From positions 11,292,660-11,356,659 of the forward strand of contig NC_092465.1 in assembly GCF_047495875.1 (NCBI RefSeq): DNA of 64,000 nt. The letters are read 5' to 3'. How positions within the stretch are numbered: position 1 is the first letter of the stretch; each line of letters begins with the position of its first letter. Of this stretch, positions 52,001 to 64,000 are shown piece by piece. A program made the translations under genes and the position numbers. The notes under the pieces are model-generated. The model made no database searches and had not been told where the DNA came from. It saw only the letters and a list, made by a program, of their open reading frames with translations. The DNA is from Pithys albifrons albifrons (Eukaryota > Chordata > Aves > Passeriformes > Thamnophilidae).

Positions 52001-55000
52001 TATCTCATATGGACGTGAGCGAAATTTCATAGAGAGACATCTAATTCCCAAGACTATCTGAGGCTGCATTTCAATGTCTGCTGCCAACAGTGGCTGAGTA
52101 AGAGTACTTAGGAGAGCTTGAGTGATTACTTTAGAGTGGAAATGTTAAGGCAGCCTAAATATAGAGGTTGCTACCATCTCTATGCACTCATTAACATAGC
52201 ATCACAGTCCTAATTGTCTTGCCTGTCTCACAGCGGAAGATCAAATATAGTGCACTGCAAGAAGAGAAAGTAATGCTGGAAAACACTTGTAGCAAAACAC
52301 ACTTCTGGACTGAAGACCAACTCTCATCTCAGTTCTACCAGCTCCAGACAGCTGAACTCCAAGACACACCAGAATTCCAGCAAACAGCACCAATGCGTTT
52401 TGCTTCTTTCTGCTTGTGTTTCCGTGGACTGTGAATATTAAACTCCAGTTCTGGTGGAGTTGTGTCCTACTGCAGTTTTCGGCAGAGTGAATTACTGCTT
52501 GGCTACACTGAAAGGCTGCACGTGAAAAGATGCAGCTCACAAAAAGAAAGGCTTTGCTTGATACACTGTAGGGAGCCCTTCCCCTCCTTCTCAATGCTCT
52601 TAGCAACAACCAGTTTTTCTGCACCACTAAGAAGGAAACTGAGTTGGGAAATTAACAACCCAAAGAACCTCTATCTAAATGCAGTTAAAGACTTTTGGAG
52701 ACTGTTACTCTCAGAATTGATCTTCAGATTCATCTACCATCAACAATTTACACAGAAGTTCACTGGAAAGCACAGGTCAGCAAGACCTACATGCTTTGAT
52801 CTGGAAAACCAGTAACTTTATTCAACCAGAAGTTGCAAACAGATTAAGCATAAGATGTCCCCTGATACATACCCAGGAGCCAAGACACTTGGCATCACCT
52901 CTCATGAATTCCCTCTCATCAAGAGGGAAAAAACTCTCTAAAAATCTGTAAGAGAAAGAAACTCTGCTGACACTTGTCTAACATTTTTGTGTGTGTGTCC
53001 TCTATGGAAAAATCCAGTGCAACAGGTTTCAGAAGACAAGATTGATTTTGGATTGTTAGGGCTAAAATTTAATTTCTTGAGCTTTCCTCTAAGCAGAGAG
53101 AAAAATCCACTGAAAAAACATTTCAGGAAGAAAACCTGTAAGTGCTGTATCTGCAACATGCACAAAACTCCACAGGATTATGGATTCTCTATAACCTAAA
53201 GCTGCATTGCCTTAAATATTGACAATACATCATTATATACAAGTTCCCTCTCCAGAGCCAGCGCTGTTCAGTAGCTGTAGCAGGATAGAACTGTTATCAA
53301 ATGAAAAGATAATCAATCAGAGACTGCAGACTCCAGAGGACATTTCATGGAGTACATTCAACTTTCTTAGTGTTATTGGTAGTTCCTCACAACTGGTATG
53401 AAGCCTATAATAATTAATAATTTCAGGTGAGTATGAATAATAATGCATAATAATTATAACAACAGCAACAACAATAGCCCCACCAGATAAGTATGCACTT
53501 CTCTATAGTCAGTATAGTTGAATATGACTCTACAAGTACCTGGGACTGAAAAATACCTACCTGAAAAAGGAAGTCCCACAACATTACATGGTTTTACAAA
53601 AAAATTGGGAGCTTAACTACAGAGTTCCAAACTTAGCCCTGCATGGCATTAGAGCATGAGCAGTGCACGACCAGCTCTGACAAGCTCCTAAAGGAAACAG
53701 AGCATGGCATATTCTTCAGATGAAGTGGTCTGATCACAGATGCTGAGCTGTTGCAAAAATCAGAACTTTTCATTTAGGTGCTTAAATAGAAGTGGAGCTA
53801 TGCTGAAAATGTGCACTGATCTCCGTGTGCCTCAACTGTAACAGAAGGATGATGCCTTATTTTGTTACTAAGTGTTAGAAAGAAAAAGAAATTCTTGCAG
53901 TCTAATCTAATCACACATCAGGAATCACAGTTCCCTTCCAACAGAATTACGAAACAACTTTTATGCTCTAGAGGGATCTCACAGGTAAGAAACACAATTA
54001 CATCCAACGGTTCAAACAGATGTGTAGAAAATTGAAAGTGGGATCCCTTGACCTTCCAAGTAACTCCTCCTTTCTGTTCTTAAAGCTCTTTCTTTTTAAC
54101 AGTTTGTCTCCCAGTCACCATGTGATAATATAGTAAAAATACCCCCTGCAGTCCTAGTTGCTCTCCTGCTAAAATATGTACTGCCACACTGGTTTATTGA
54201 TTCAAGGAAATAAATCTCTGCGAGAGCTAATATTGACTTTTGTTATGAAAATGGAAGTGAATAACCAACTGAATATTGATTTGAGAGAGGAATGATATTT
54301 GATAAGCTTAAAAAAAAAGTAAAAATAAAATTGCAGCATGGAAATAAATAAATAAATCATTCCAACCAACATTTCTAACGTATAGTCAATGCCAAATGAC
54401 AATTACCTGATTGCTAGAAAAAAAAAGTCTGTTATAGCCAAGTGTCTTAAAAGCACCTCTAAATAAAACAGAGGCACATTCTTCCCTATGACTACTCCCT
54501 AGTTTTCTATTTATATCACTTGTTCTGGATCCTAACAGCAGTGAGGCACTGGTCTGCTCAGGCTTGTTGCAATTCAGCTGCTGTTCCCATAGTGAAAGGC
54601 CTTGCAAATAGGAGATTCATTAGTAGTTGCCCAAATGTGCCATGGCAGCATTACCAGAGCTGCAGTTCATCAACTGTTCTCAAAGCAGGGCTATTTGCAA
54701 AGGGAAGATCCATTAGTAGGCATCATGATGTCCAGTGCTAACATCACCATATTTAATGAGCCTAATTAAAAAGAAATTCAACACATGCTTTTTAAGCAAA
54801 TAGGGATCAAATTCGTGGCCAACCTAAAATATTAACTCATTTGAATAACTCTGTACAGTCATCTGGTGGATATAATGATTTTAAACTATGGTTCACAATA
54901 GGCATTGGGGACCCACCAGTTTCACTGCTGTTTGGCAGCCCCCAGTAACACCCCAGCTCTCCCTATCTGCTGCCCCCTTTCCAGCAGTCTCTGCCACAGC

Positions 55001-58000
55001 TGTTTCTGTACAAACTCACTAGAACCCAGCTGTGGTACCTTTGTACAGGAACAGTTTCTGTGAAAATGGAGAAGACTGGTCAAAGAGCAGTGCTTGGGGG
55101 GGAGTGCCAGACTTGTTACTGAGAGGCCTCGAGGAGTCAAGAGCTTTTCTTCAGCAAATCCAAGCTGGAACATCACATATCAGATCTTTCAATCTGAACT
55201 TTAGGATCAGCCAAAAGGCAGAATGCAGATTTTTTTTTAAGATTTAGTTTTCAAGAGATTGTGGAGCAGTTACTGAACATGCCTTCCTGCTCCTTCAATC
55301 TGTTCAGCAAAGTGACAATCCTCACATTTGCATTTTCTGACGCACACTGGTCACTGCCAGAACTCAGCCTGTGGAGCACAGGCCAAGGCTCTGCCCTGGC
55401 AGCCGCATGCAGAGACCACAGTGCCCCAAGGCAAGAGTGCTCCACATGGATTTTTTTTCTTCGTTTTTCCTTCTGAAGAACTGAAACAATAGGCTAACTG
55501 CATCTGAACTAGCCTCTCCCCTAATCTGTATTACTGGCACCGAATTTCTCCACATAGATGGAAAGATGTGGAGGCTCTGGTTTGTGGGTCACAGCCCCAG
55601 GCTCTGGTTTGGGGGTCACATCCCTGAGTCTCTGATTTGTGGGTCACACCTCCAGGCTCTGGTTTGTGGGTCACAGCCCCAGGCTCTGGTTTGGGGGTCA
55701 CACTCCGAGCCGTGCTTTGCAGCAGTCACAGGACTGCCCCAGGCCAGCAAGCAGGCCCAGGGTTCCTGCTAAAACCACCAGCAGTGATGTGGCCAACGAG
55801 GGCTGACATGTGGGGCCAATGTTCTGAGCAGTGTGTTTTTAAACTCTGGCTCCAGCAGTGCAGCTGATGAAAAAGCACAGAGCATTACACACAGCCCTGG
55901 GGGAGAGGGGCTTCTGAGCCAAAACCACCCCCTTAGAGTCCATCTGCAGAGCCAAAGACACGTATTTAACAGCTCCAAGCTCAGCTCATCTTCAAAATTC
56001 CCATGTAAAGAATCCAAGTCTCCCAAAGGATACCTTTTAAGATATCATTTGCAACCAATTCAAGGCTGGAATGTTTTTGATTGTTCTTTGGCTTCTGTAG
56101 AATTAAATGTTTAATTAAAAGACCACCCTTATTGAAAGAAAGACACGGTTTAAATGCTACCATACTCTGTTAAAGTGAAAAACCTTTCTCCAGGGGGAAA
56201 AAAGACACTGCTACAGAAATGAAGTAGAAAAAGACACTACTACTAAAATAAAAATTAGTAATCTTGTCCTGTTTTTGAAAGAAGAAATGCTTCTTTCCTC
56301 TTAAACAGTAATTTTACAGAAGCTTGAAACTCTACAGAACTAAAAATTACTTTGAAGACTCAGCTCAGTTTGAAACATGGGAATACGCCCTGTGCTGCCT
56401 GTGGGAACAGCAATGTGCCCTTCTAAAGTTTTAAACAGGTTTGTTTTCTTTTCCACAATGGCACAAACTGGCAGCAAGAAGCACCTTGGCAGGTTATAGC
56501 TGTACACAATTAAACAGGGCTCCCAAGATAATCAATCCCTGACACTTTCGTAAGTCATTGGGGTGGAATAACACCATTCTCCCCAACTGCACACACCTCT
56601 TTGAAACTGTACCAGCCTTAATATTCCCTACTGGCTCTCATGTTCCAACTCATTACATTTTATATCTCCCCACTTCAGCCTTAAACTGAACTCAAGAGTT
56701 GCACCCGTCAATCACTGCTCTGCTCTTGGAGTCCTTTCATAACCTGCAGTCTACAGGAAAACCTTCCCAGGCCTGCATTTCCCACCACCACCAAGCTCAG
56801 CTAAGTGTGCCATGATTCAAACTGCTTGTTAATACATCCTGGGGCTCTAATAAGCAAGTTTCACATTGTTTAGTACATTTGTTTCATCTCCTCTGACTGA
56901 AATTTTAATGAGTTTGGGAAAGAGACGCTTCATTGGGAACTACCAGAAGAGTGGGAAAACAAGGATACTTTCTCAGAGAGCTTGGAAACAAAAAAGTAAC
57001 CAAAAGGCATCTGAACAAACTAATTTACAGCAGTAAGAGAACTAAAAGCTGCATGCCTCTGAATCTTGTGTGCCAGAGGGCAGAAGTGATGGACCCCTAA
57101 TTTTATGCAGTGATACATGAATGATTTGTTTCTTGCCAATCTGATGCATTTTCTGTGAGTTACAGAACAGATGAGGAAAAGAAAAAAAATTACAAAAATC
57201 CTTCTGTTATGGAGTATAACTGTTACAAAATTACCTCTTCATTTAGAATAGAATATAGAATACAACAGATTATTTCAGTTGGATGGGACCTACAAGGATG
57301 ATCTAGTTCAGCTGCCTAAGCAATTCAGGGCTGAACAAAAGTTAAAGCCTGTTGTTAAGGGCATTGTTCAAATGCCCATTAAACACTGACAAGCTCAGGG
57401 CATTGACCACCTCTCTAGGTCACCTGTTACAGAGTTTCACCACCCTCTCCATAAAGAAATGCTTCCTAATGTCCAGTCAGAATCTCCCCTGGCACAGCTT
57501 TGAACTGTTTCCATGTGTCCCATTTCCCTTGGAAATTGCCAAATCTTTTCCACGCCACACCTAAACACAAAGCAATTGTGAAGTTGGAACAAATGTGGAG
57601 ATCAGAATGAAATACAGGTCACTGAAAGATAGCAAGCAGGTTCCTAGCTACTTATCTGGTTAAATCAGGGGCTCAGGTGTGGGGTTTTTTTAAATCCTAG
57701 ATCTGTATGGGCTCAGTTAAAATGGTTCAGCTGATGTAAGGAAATGACCCAGTGTGCTTCAGCCATCAGATGCATTTTCAAGGACAAAGCATGAGGGTCC
57801 TCGGAGGGCCTGACACGCTGGGCTCAAGTCAGCCAACTGACAGAAATATGTTATATTTATGCTATGCAAGCAAGGATTAGTTCTGTGAGTGACATCTTCA
57901 GGACTGTCATGCAACTTGTAGTTTCTCCACATGCACCCCAACGGCTGACAAAAGTTGAAGGGGAATTGAGATCATGCAAATTATCTTTTTTCAATCCCTT

Positions 58001-58335
58001 AGTGAGAAATCCCTCATTTCACAGAAAAAAACTCTTACGCAAAAAATTAAACATAAAAGACAAGAAATAAGAGAAAACAGAATAGGTTAAAAGTGTAACT
58101 CAATTTGATCGAAAAAGATACAACCTCTAAGATGAAGATATGTTTCTATTAGTGTAACAGCAATTTTATCTACAAGGCTATCACCTTATCAATAAGCAAA
58201 GCCTATAAAGTACAAATGGGAAAATATCTCTCAAATGTCTCAGAAATAATTAACAGCAAGTTACCTTGCGATCTTCTTTAAAGACTTCAGCAGCAGTTGT
58301 GAAATGTGGAATGGCATTTTTACAGTGGGGACACC
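45930..58335 (-). CDS. PDIA5: PDIA5, last three coding exons (protein disulfide isomerase A5, C-terminal part)
   Basis: Minus-strand exons in transcript order: 58335-58265, 49210-49076 and 46010-45930, ending in TAA at 45932-45930. They give the last 94 whole residues plus two bases of a split Trp codon. PDIA5 is a lumenal ER oxidoreductase that makes and isomerises disulfides. Here one sees most of its last thioredoxin domain: the CPHC active site (the WC is split by the intron), the AYAAVDCA strand, the cis-proline in GYPTF, and the basic C-terminal helix ending KKKDEL, an ER-retrieval tetrapeptide. The human protein ends in KEEL. Introns are GT/AG with compatible phases. The preceding exon (strand ending FYAPW) was not found up to 64000, so the rest of the gene lies to the right. 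Confidence 0.94.
46086..46175 (+). repeat. 45-bp tandem duplication
   Basis: The block cagaatataaactaagga occurs at 46100 and 46145. Flanking tttctgt...ccc also repeats, giving two units with period 45. It lies about 75 bp upstream of the last PDIA5 exon on its strand. Confidence 0.85.
46871..46921 (+). repeat. 27-bp tandem duplication
   Basis: acatttgacttaaaacaacc begins at 46871 and again at 46898. Confidence 0.85.
49076..49210 (-). CDS. PDIA5: PDIA5 exon, thioredoxin-fold C-terminal half
   Basis: 135 bp, 45 codons, phase 0 at both ends. Acceptor GTGTTTCAG, donor GTAAGT. It contains IAYAAVDCAKGQNHELC, the cis-proline motif GVDGYPTFNYYNYGKF, and VEKYTGERG. Confidence 0.95.
50010..50145 (+). 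repeat. 34-bp minisatellite, four units
   Basis: Units start at 50010, 50044, 50078 and 50112. Each has the core gcagcaccctccttccctgc followed by ctgcttccacatgg. Units 2 to 4 are the closest to each other. Confidence 0.92.
55572..55707 (+). repeat. 27-bp minisatellite, five units
   Basis: Core aggctctggtttgtgggtca followed by cagcccc. Alternate units carry tttggggg in place of tttgtggg, which suggests a 54-bp higher-order pair. One unit is 28 bp. Confidence 0.93.
57246..57535 (-). mobile_element. CR1 LINE 3' fragment
   Basis: Reverse CR1. On the plus strand it shows agttggatgggacctacaag, then gggcattgaccacctctc, accaccctctccataaagaa and atgcttcctaatgtccag, followed by a decayed end. It lies in the PDIA5 9-kb intron. 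Confidence 0.9.
58265..58335 (-). CDS. PDIA5: PDIA5 exon with CPHC active site
   Basis: 71 bp. Acceptor TGTCAAACAG, donor GTAACT. It begins with GG of a split TGG codon, followed by CPHCKNAIPHFTTAAEVF and KEDRK. It enters in phase 1 and leaves in phase 0. Confidence 0.93.
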
Positions 58336-61300
58336 CTGTTTGACACAGGAAGAAAAAGACAACATAAACTTTAGTTATAAATAAGATACTGGGACAAACT
58401 CAAGACACAACGTGAGGAAGTGGAAATTTTATATTCAAAATCATTCTAGACAGGAGCTCTCCATTTCTGGGAAGAGCAGGACAAAGCATGTGTAGACCAT
58501 GTGTCAGCTACATGAAATGAAGCACGTGTTTAAGACCCCTCTGACTTCAAGCAGTCCAAGTGTACACTTAGAGTTACATGGCATCCCATACAGGGACCAC
58601 AGTGCAGGGGGCTCTTCTCTGTGGCCAGTCCCTAAAGAGCACTGTAAGATCACTGTAAGACCACTGACAGATCACTTCCCTGCTCTGCACCTCCTCATAC
58701 TGCCATGGAGGTTATTACTGCTGTTGCCACAAATATCAGCAACACTTGGGACATGGGAATAAAGACAGCACGGCCGTGAACAGAAGGAGGTTGGAAGTTG
58801 GAAAGGAAGTTGCTGGGAGCATTTAGAATTGTTTGGAAATTGCCTGTGTTAGAGCCAAGCCATTGGGAACACAAGGAGGGGAAGAGAAGCAAGTCCAACA
58901 GGCTAGAAGACATCTTTCATTGATGGAGGGCAGAGGTCCGGTCCCAGGTTGCTATTGGCCTTTCTGGAGACCTGTCTCCTGTTCACCACAAATGGGCAAC
59001 TCCTGAAGACTTTAACAAACACAGCACACAAACCCCTGCAGCTTTGTATGGGAGAGGGGCTGATACTCCTTTGTACCACTGTAGCATTGCACAAAAGGCC
59101 AGCTGATATCTTGCTTAAATACATGCTAAATTTACTCAAACATTTCAGAAGAAGCCACAGATGGGGAACAAGAACTGCCCTCTTGATTCAAGGTTCAGAT
59201 CTGAGTGCTCTTAATGCAGAAGAAATGTTTATTGTCTACGAATAATCTAAACTACTCTCAAAACGTCAATACTAAGTAAGGCTTTGAAAAGTAAAGTACC
59301 AGCATACGTGTAACAAATTTTTTCAAACCCAGTACAGAGGGGTATCTCAAGCAAACACTCAGGACACTATTTTTTGCTTAGAGGCAGGGAATAAAGGGAA
59401 AGGACACACTTCAGTCAAGCCTGTATAATGCTAGCAAAGGAGTGCATCCTGCTATTATTTCTGGATAGAAACAGAACAGAGCACAGATGAGTTGCTCACA
59501 AGCTCCAATTACAGCTTATGCTACTGTTGTTTACCAGTATCTGACATGATGAAAAAGTGTCTGTGTTACTTCTAAGTACTGAACAAATGCCCTCCTCTTA
59601 GAGGGTTTGCAGCCACCCTCATAAACTACAGGCACTCTTTCAGCTGACAAGAAAAGCAGCATCTGTGCACAAACACTGCACACTCCTTTCCACAAAGGAG
59701 AGGCTCTACACCCCTTTCAGTTTCACCAACATGCAATTTCATTACATACACTGCTCACATGCACTGCTTTGAATTTTAGAGTATATTTTTTAAAAGGATT
59801 TTAAAAGTACTGCAACAACACAGGTGTGTAAGTACACTGACAGTCTATGCAGTAACCAAGAATACTAAAAAGTCAAGAAGACATTTCCCAGAAAACCGAG
59901 GCGCTCCAGCAAATCCATCTTAATGGCTTCAAACTGCGTATGGAGCACAATGGCAGCTGTCCTGGTGGCAGCTGTGTTTCAGTGCGAGATAGTGCAGGCC
60001 CCCTACAGATTGCCAACTATTAACTTTGTTGAGTTGCTCAGCATTTTCCTGGGAGAAAATGGTTAAGAAAGGAGGAGGAGGAGGAAGAGAAGAAAGAGGA
60101 GAAGGCTAGGGTTCCAGGCTACTGCCATGTCCATCAGCCCACTTTGGTGAGCAATTTTCTCTTTTACCACTTGTCTCTCCTGTCTGCCTGATATTGAAGA
60201 GCCTGCAGGCCAAGCCTGCATCTTGACACATTTTGTGTAATTTCCTGCACTGTAGGGTGACTGCCTTGGTTGACTTGTTAACCCTGCTCTACAGAAATGT
60301 ATCAGAACTGGTGACAACATGTAAAAAGAATTCCAGAGACAAAAAATGGATAAAAATCAGGCATCTCTAAAACAAGAACACTTGGTCTAGTCTGCATGTT
60401 TACATGTGGTTTTTATGAAAAATTTTACACTAAATCATAAAGCTTCTAAAAACTTAAACCCTTCAGGTTCCCCTTTCTGCTTATGATCTTGAGCTTGAAA
60501 TTTAGATTCCACTGAAGAGCATATTTGAAATCTTCAATATAAGATATTTCAGGGTAAGCATGGTACTTCATGTCTTCATATTCCTCTCTAACACCTTTAT
60601 GATACATCAGTCAATGTGTTTTCCACCTCATGTGTGCTGGATGTGCAAAGGACAGGGCATTTCGTAAAGCCTCTCTCTAAGTCCCTAGTAAAGTTGTATT
60701 TGGTAAGAGTTCTCCACCAGCCACACTCCTCAAGAATATTACAACACGATTTGACAAATAACAAGCATATTCTTTCAAACAAAGAAGTCCAATGGCTATT
60801 AAAAATGCAAGCTGCTATTTCACATGGGCTAAGATGGCTGGTAAGGAAACAGCCCAAGTAGTCCCTAGTTGATGACTGCTTAGAACAGCATCAGCACCTG
60901 CTCCATGTCCCTTCCTCCCCAACAAGTCACCACCATGTGTGCTGCTGCACAGCGTTCAACAGATGAACCAAAAAGGGCTCTGAATGTGTTTCTCAGCAAT
61001 GAGACACATCCAGTAAGGCCAAAGGGAAGCACTGGATTATCTGACTGTATGGCATTTTGGGAAAGGTATGCAAATCCAAACATGCTTTGAGGTTGTGGTC
61101 AACACCACCACACAGAGAGGGGAATCATGTAATTCAGAACAACTGATAAAAGAACCTGTGCTCACACCTTTTCTTTCCTCTTCTCTGTGATCTTCTCCTC
61201 TTCCCACTCCAATGCCTAACCACTAGAAGTTACCTTCATTTCCCGATCTGAAGCTCCATCCCTCCTCCCCTCACTTCTCTCTTGGCCCAACCTCCTTTCT

Positions 61301-62066
61301 TTACTGCACTGTGCTTGCAAAACTAAAACACAACCATATGGCTTTTGGCAGAGCTGCCTCCAAGTCCAGTAGGCATTTTGTTAGCCTTGGACATCCGTCC
61401 ATGGAACAGATGTGAATGCTACACTGAATTCCCAAAGCGTTTCAAGGAGTCACTGAAAAAAGGGGAAGGAGCACATCATATGGAACAGCAGAACTTCATC
61501 TGTTACAACTTAGAAGGATTGCCAAATGCAGCAAACACTTGGAAGTCACCCAATCCAGTCATTCTATTTAAAGCACACATGCCAAAAAAAATAAAAGCAG
61601 AGGTTGATGTCTTCATTCTGACAGACGGAAAACTTGTTCTCCCCATTCCCTCTTCGCACCCACGATCACACGTTTATTTTAAGTGTTAACACTATCTTCT
61701 AGATTTGAAAGTGCAAAGAAAGGAAATGTACTGAGCACGGTACATGAGGATAGGAAGTGTGCAGCCTCCTCAGAAAGGATTTTTCAGATGGACTGCAATG
61801 AAATGACATTAAACTGGTGGCATCTGAAGGTGTGGGTAAGGTGACAAGAACCAAAAGGTTCTGCCCCTTCTCAGCAGTATTTATAGGAGAGTAACTCACT
61901 ATGGACTAGCCAAGTGGGAAAATTCATTTTAGTTAAATAATTTGTATGCTATGGTAAGTGCACAGACTTCCTACAAGGACAAGAAGTGGAATTTCAACTC
62001 AGCAGCACTGAAAGCAGCACTTCTGGGAGCAGAGCCTTGTAACATACATGCATGACTCTGCTTTAC
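58336..62066 (-). other. Region between PDIA5 CPHC exon and the unidentified gene
   Basis: 3.7 kb in which the preceding PDIA5 exon would be expected but was not seen. It contains a GC-richer block at 59884-60005 and a GA-rich run at about 60071-60106. No open frame here is recognised, including the 114-codon plus-strand one at 61345-61689. Confidence 0.6.
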
Positions 62067-62868
62067 CAATTTTCTTTATTTCTTCATTTTTCACAAAAGG
62101 GTCAAATTTGATCTCAACAGGGTTAAGAGCAGATGTAAACAGAACAGTCATTTCCTGTGCCTGGCTTGAGAAATCTGAAAGAAATATGCTCCTGTAACCT
62201 CCAGCCTTTCCACAGGATCCCAGTACTCACATTCAAAACCTCTAATCCCTCCTGCACATCTCAAGATAACACCATTTCCTAATGCAGAAACACAGTTGCA
62301 TCACCTGGTAGGAAAACAAGAGAGCTTGACTTTTAAGGCACATGCAGTAACATGTATTAGGGCCATTCCCTGTTCCAAATCAGCCAACAATGCAGCTTTA
62401 ATACAGCTCTGACCAGACGTTCTCACCTCTGTGCTCAAAATTTGGCCCTCTGGAGGCCACCCATGCAGCCCATGTTGGCATCTGCTCCAAGCGCTGGCGC
62501 CTGCCAGGGATGAGGGCTCCCTGCTTAAACCACGGTCCCTGGATCCATGTAAGAACACCTGCACTTGAGGGGTTCCAAGTTCTCTTTGCCTTTGCACTAC
62601 AACTTTAAAATTTTAGATGATCCCAGTATTTTCTACAGGGTTTTTCTCCACCACTCACGCTGTAAAATTGGTAAGAGCTGGGAAGGTACATTTGTGGTAC
62701 AGTCACAGCAGGCACTGCCACATTCCTCACTTTGAAAACCAAGTAGTTGTTGACTGATCCACTGTATGACAAAAATGGTTTCTGTGGGTAAAATTCAAGA
62801 GGAATGGCTGATGAACAGCAGATGAGTGAAATTAAGCAAGCAAACAAACAGGCTTCATTCAGACCCAT
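62067..62868 (-). CDS. Unidentified signal-peptide protein, first two coding exons
   Basis: I do not recognise this protein. Exon a codes from ATG 62868 to 62659 (70 codons). Its ATG has A at -3 and G at +4 and lies 5 bases inside an acceptor with a strong pyrimidine tract (CTCCCTCTCCCTCTCAG), implying an upstream noncoding exon. The start MGLNEACLFACLISLICC, then SSA, is a textbook signal peptide with likely cleavage after SSA (residue 21). Next comes a strand-rich segment (SVNNYLVFKVRNVAVPAVTV) with strong donor GTGAGT. Exon b ends at 62067 with donor GTAAAG and encodes EMTVLFTSALNPVEIKFDPF and then VKNEEIKKI. Its acceptor is either 62160 (phase 0, pairs with GTGAGT) or the better tract at 62174 (phase 1, pairs with a weaker donor GTGGAG after 62652). 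Both keep the frame open. Confidence 0.5.
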
Positions 62869-64000
62869 TATCACTGAGAGGGAGAGGGAGTCAGATTAAA
62901 TCTCCTCTAATTTACAGAGGCATTTAAAAGAAAGCTAGTGGGTCTTTTGGGAGATGAAGTGATGCAAAAATATGTAGCTTGGCTTGTTCTCCATAAAATG
63001 AATTTACTGATAGTAGGAACAACTGTGCAGAATCTTCTCTAGGTGTCTTTGAGGAAAGACCCAATGAGCCAGCATTGATTCGGGCACAGAAGGGTGCTGG
63101 AGACCCCAGTAGAAAAGCTGATTAATCCTCATGAAAACACTGCTTTGAGGAAGAAACTGGCATTTCTGAGGAAATAAAGAACTGCAGGGTTGAGCTGGAT
63201 GTGACTTCTGAAATGATGCCACAACACAGTTGTTAGATGATATAAAGCAAAGCTATCACATGGGGAAATAAAAAAACTTACTAAGTGCTCACATCAGCTT
63301 GTGAACTACTTTTTTTTACAAAAAACAGACTGAGGAAAAATTATATAAACCCATTTTTCAGGTGAGACAAGAATGACACAAAACTGATATGATACGGTAG
63401 CAATTCAATAAATCCACAGACACAATATCCTGTTCCCTGAATTGTAAATATTTCCTGTAATTGCAGGGTCCCATGGGGTGCAGAAGGGACTCAAAGAGGA
63501 TTCCAAAGCAATGGAACAATCTAATGAATAACCTACATGTCTTTATTACATTCAAATGGAGAACTTTTCATTGAACAGGTTTTCTTTTTTTTTAACCAAT
63601 TGTCTAGAGATAATAGCAAATCAAAAGAGAACCTTAGAGATTCTTAGTTCTTCAGTGTACAAAGGTATTAGGACCAGATGGCAATTTTAAGATGTCTGCA
63701 AAGTAGTGCATGAAACAGATGCACCCTGTTGTACAATAGTCACCTTATTACATTTAAAACTTGTATCAAACTTTCAGAATTGCCTAAAGGAATCAAGTTC
63801 TCTTTCCAAAAAACCACAGGTTTCTACTTGCTTAAATATGAAAAAGCATCCTTTAAGTTACTTCAAGCTTTATTTAATTTGAAACTACAAAGCCCAGTGA
63901 TGTAATATAACCTCTCTACACCTAAACAGCACAAGGTTAATTCAGTTTCCTTAGAAGACTGGAAGCTGCATTAGCACAGCACATAGAAGAAAGGTGAAGC
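62869..64000. other. Right end of window
   Basis: AT-rich sequence upstream of the unidentified gene's first coding exon. It should hold the intron behind the acceptor at 62874-62890 and perhaps its promoter. I see no CpG island, repeat or PDIA5 exon here. Confidence 0.55.

Larger units (their letters stand above)
49211..58264 (-). other. PDIA5 intron, 9 kb
   Basis: Contains two minisatellites (50010-50145 and 55572-55707), an AAAT microsatellite at about 54341-54357 and a CR1 fragment at 57.2 kb. No extra exon is recognised. Confidence 0.75.

Noticed and set aside
61345..61689. 114-codon plus-strand open frame
   Set aside because: No known homologue and no exon-like borders. It is opposite the putative minus-strand gene.

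Overview
This window is vertebrate, almost certainly avian, nuclear DNA. The chicken-repeat-1 type LINE tails ending in ATTCTATG, the compact introns, and coding exons close to but distinct from the mammalian orthologues all point to a bird. The species cannot be fixed from the sequence. Gene order follows the conserved vertebrate block ADCY5, SEC22A, PDIA5 (human 3q21).

Layout: (1) 3-3173, plus strand: the last four coding exons of ADCY5 (adenylyl cyclase type 5), covering the catalytic C2 domain, followed by a 3' UTR with poly(A) signals. (2) 10592-30500, minus strand: complete SEC22A, with six coding exons giving 308 residues plus an upstream exon in a CpG island. ADCY5 and SEC22A converge tail to tail. 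(3) 30500-32650: a G-rich pentamer repeat against the SEC22A promoter, a 5S-rRNA-derived SINE and two LTR-like segments. (4) 32650-45790: about 13 kb with no recognisable gene. (5) 45930-58335, minus strand: the last three coding exons of PDIA5, holding the CPHC half of the final thioredoxin domain and a KDEL ER-retrieval signal. (6) 62067-62868, minus strand: two exons of an unidentified secreted or membrane protein that begins with a signal peptide, sitting where PDIA5 introns are expected.

The most unusual content is a pair of related short interspersed elements in and beside SEC22A. Both carry a 5S-rRNA-like head and share a roughly 185-bp tail that is about 91% identical between them. 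The copy at 18999-19360 also has a tRNA-Gln(CTG)-like unit in front of the 5S part, and a perfect 12-bp target-site duplication encloses the whole composite. I do not recognise this as a named bird family. Second in interest are the unexplained signal-peptide gene inside the PDIA5 territory and an in-frame 43-codon N-terminal extension of SEC22A that crosses its first intron.

Functionally the three named genes are not a pathway: ADCY5 makes cAMP at the plasma membrane, SEC22A is an ER/early secretory longin-domain membrane protein, and PDIA5 is an ER thiol-disulfide isomerase. Their adjacency is ancestral synteny.
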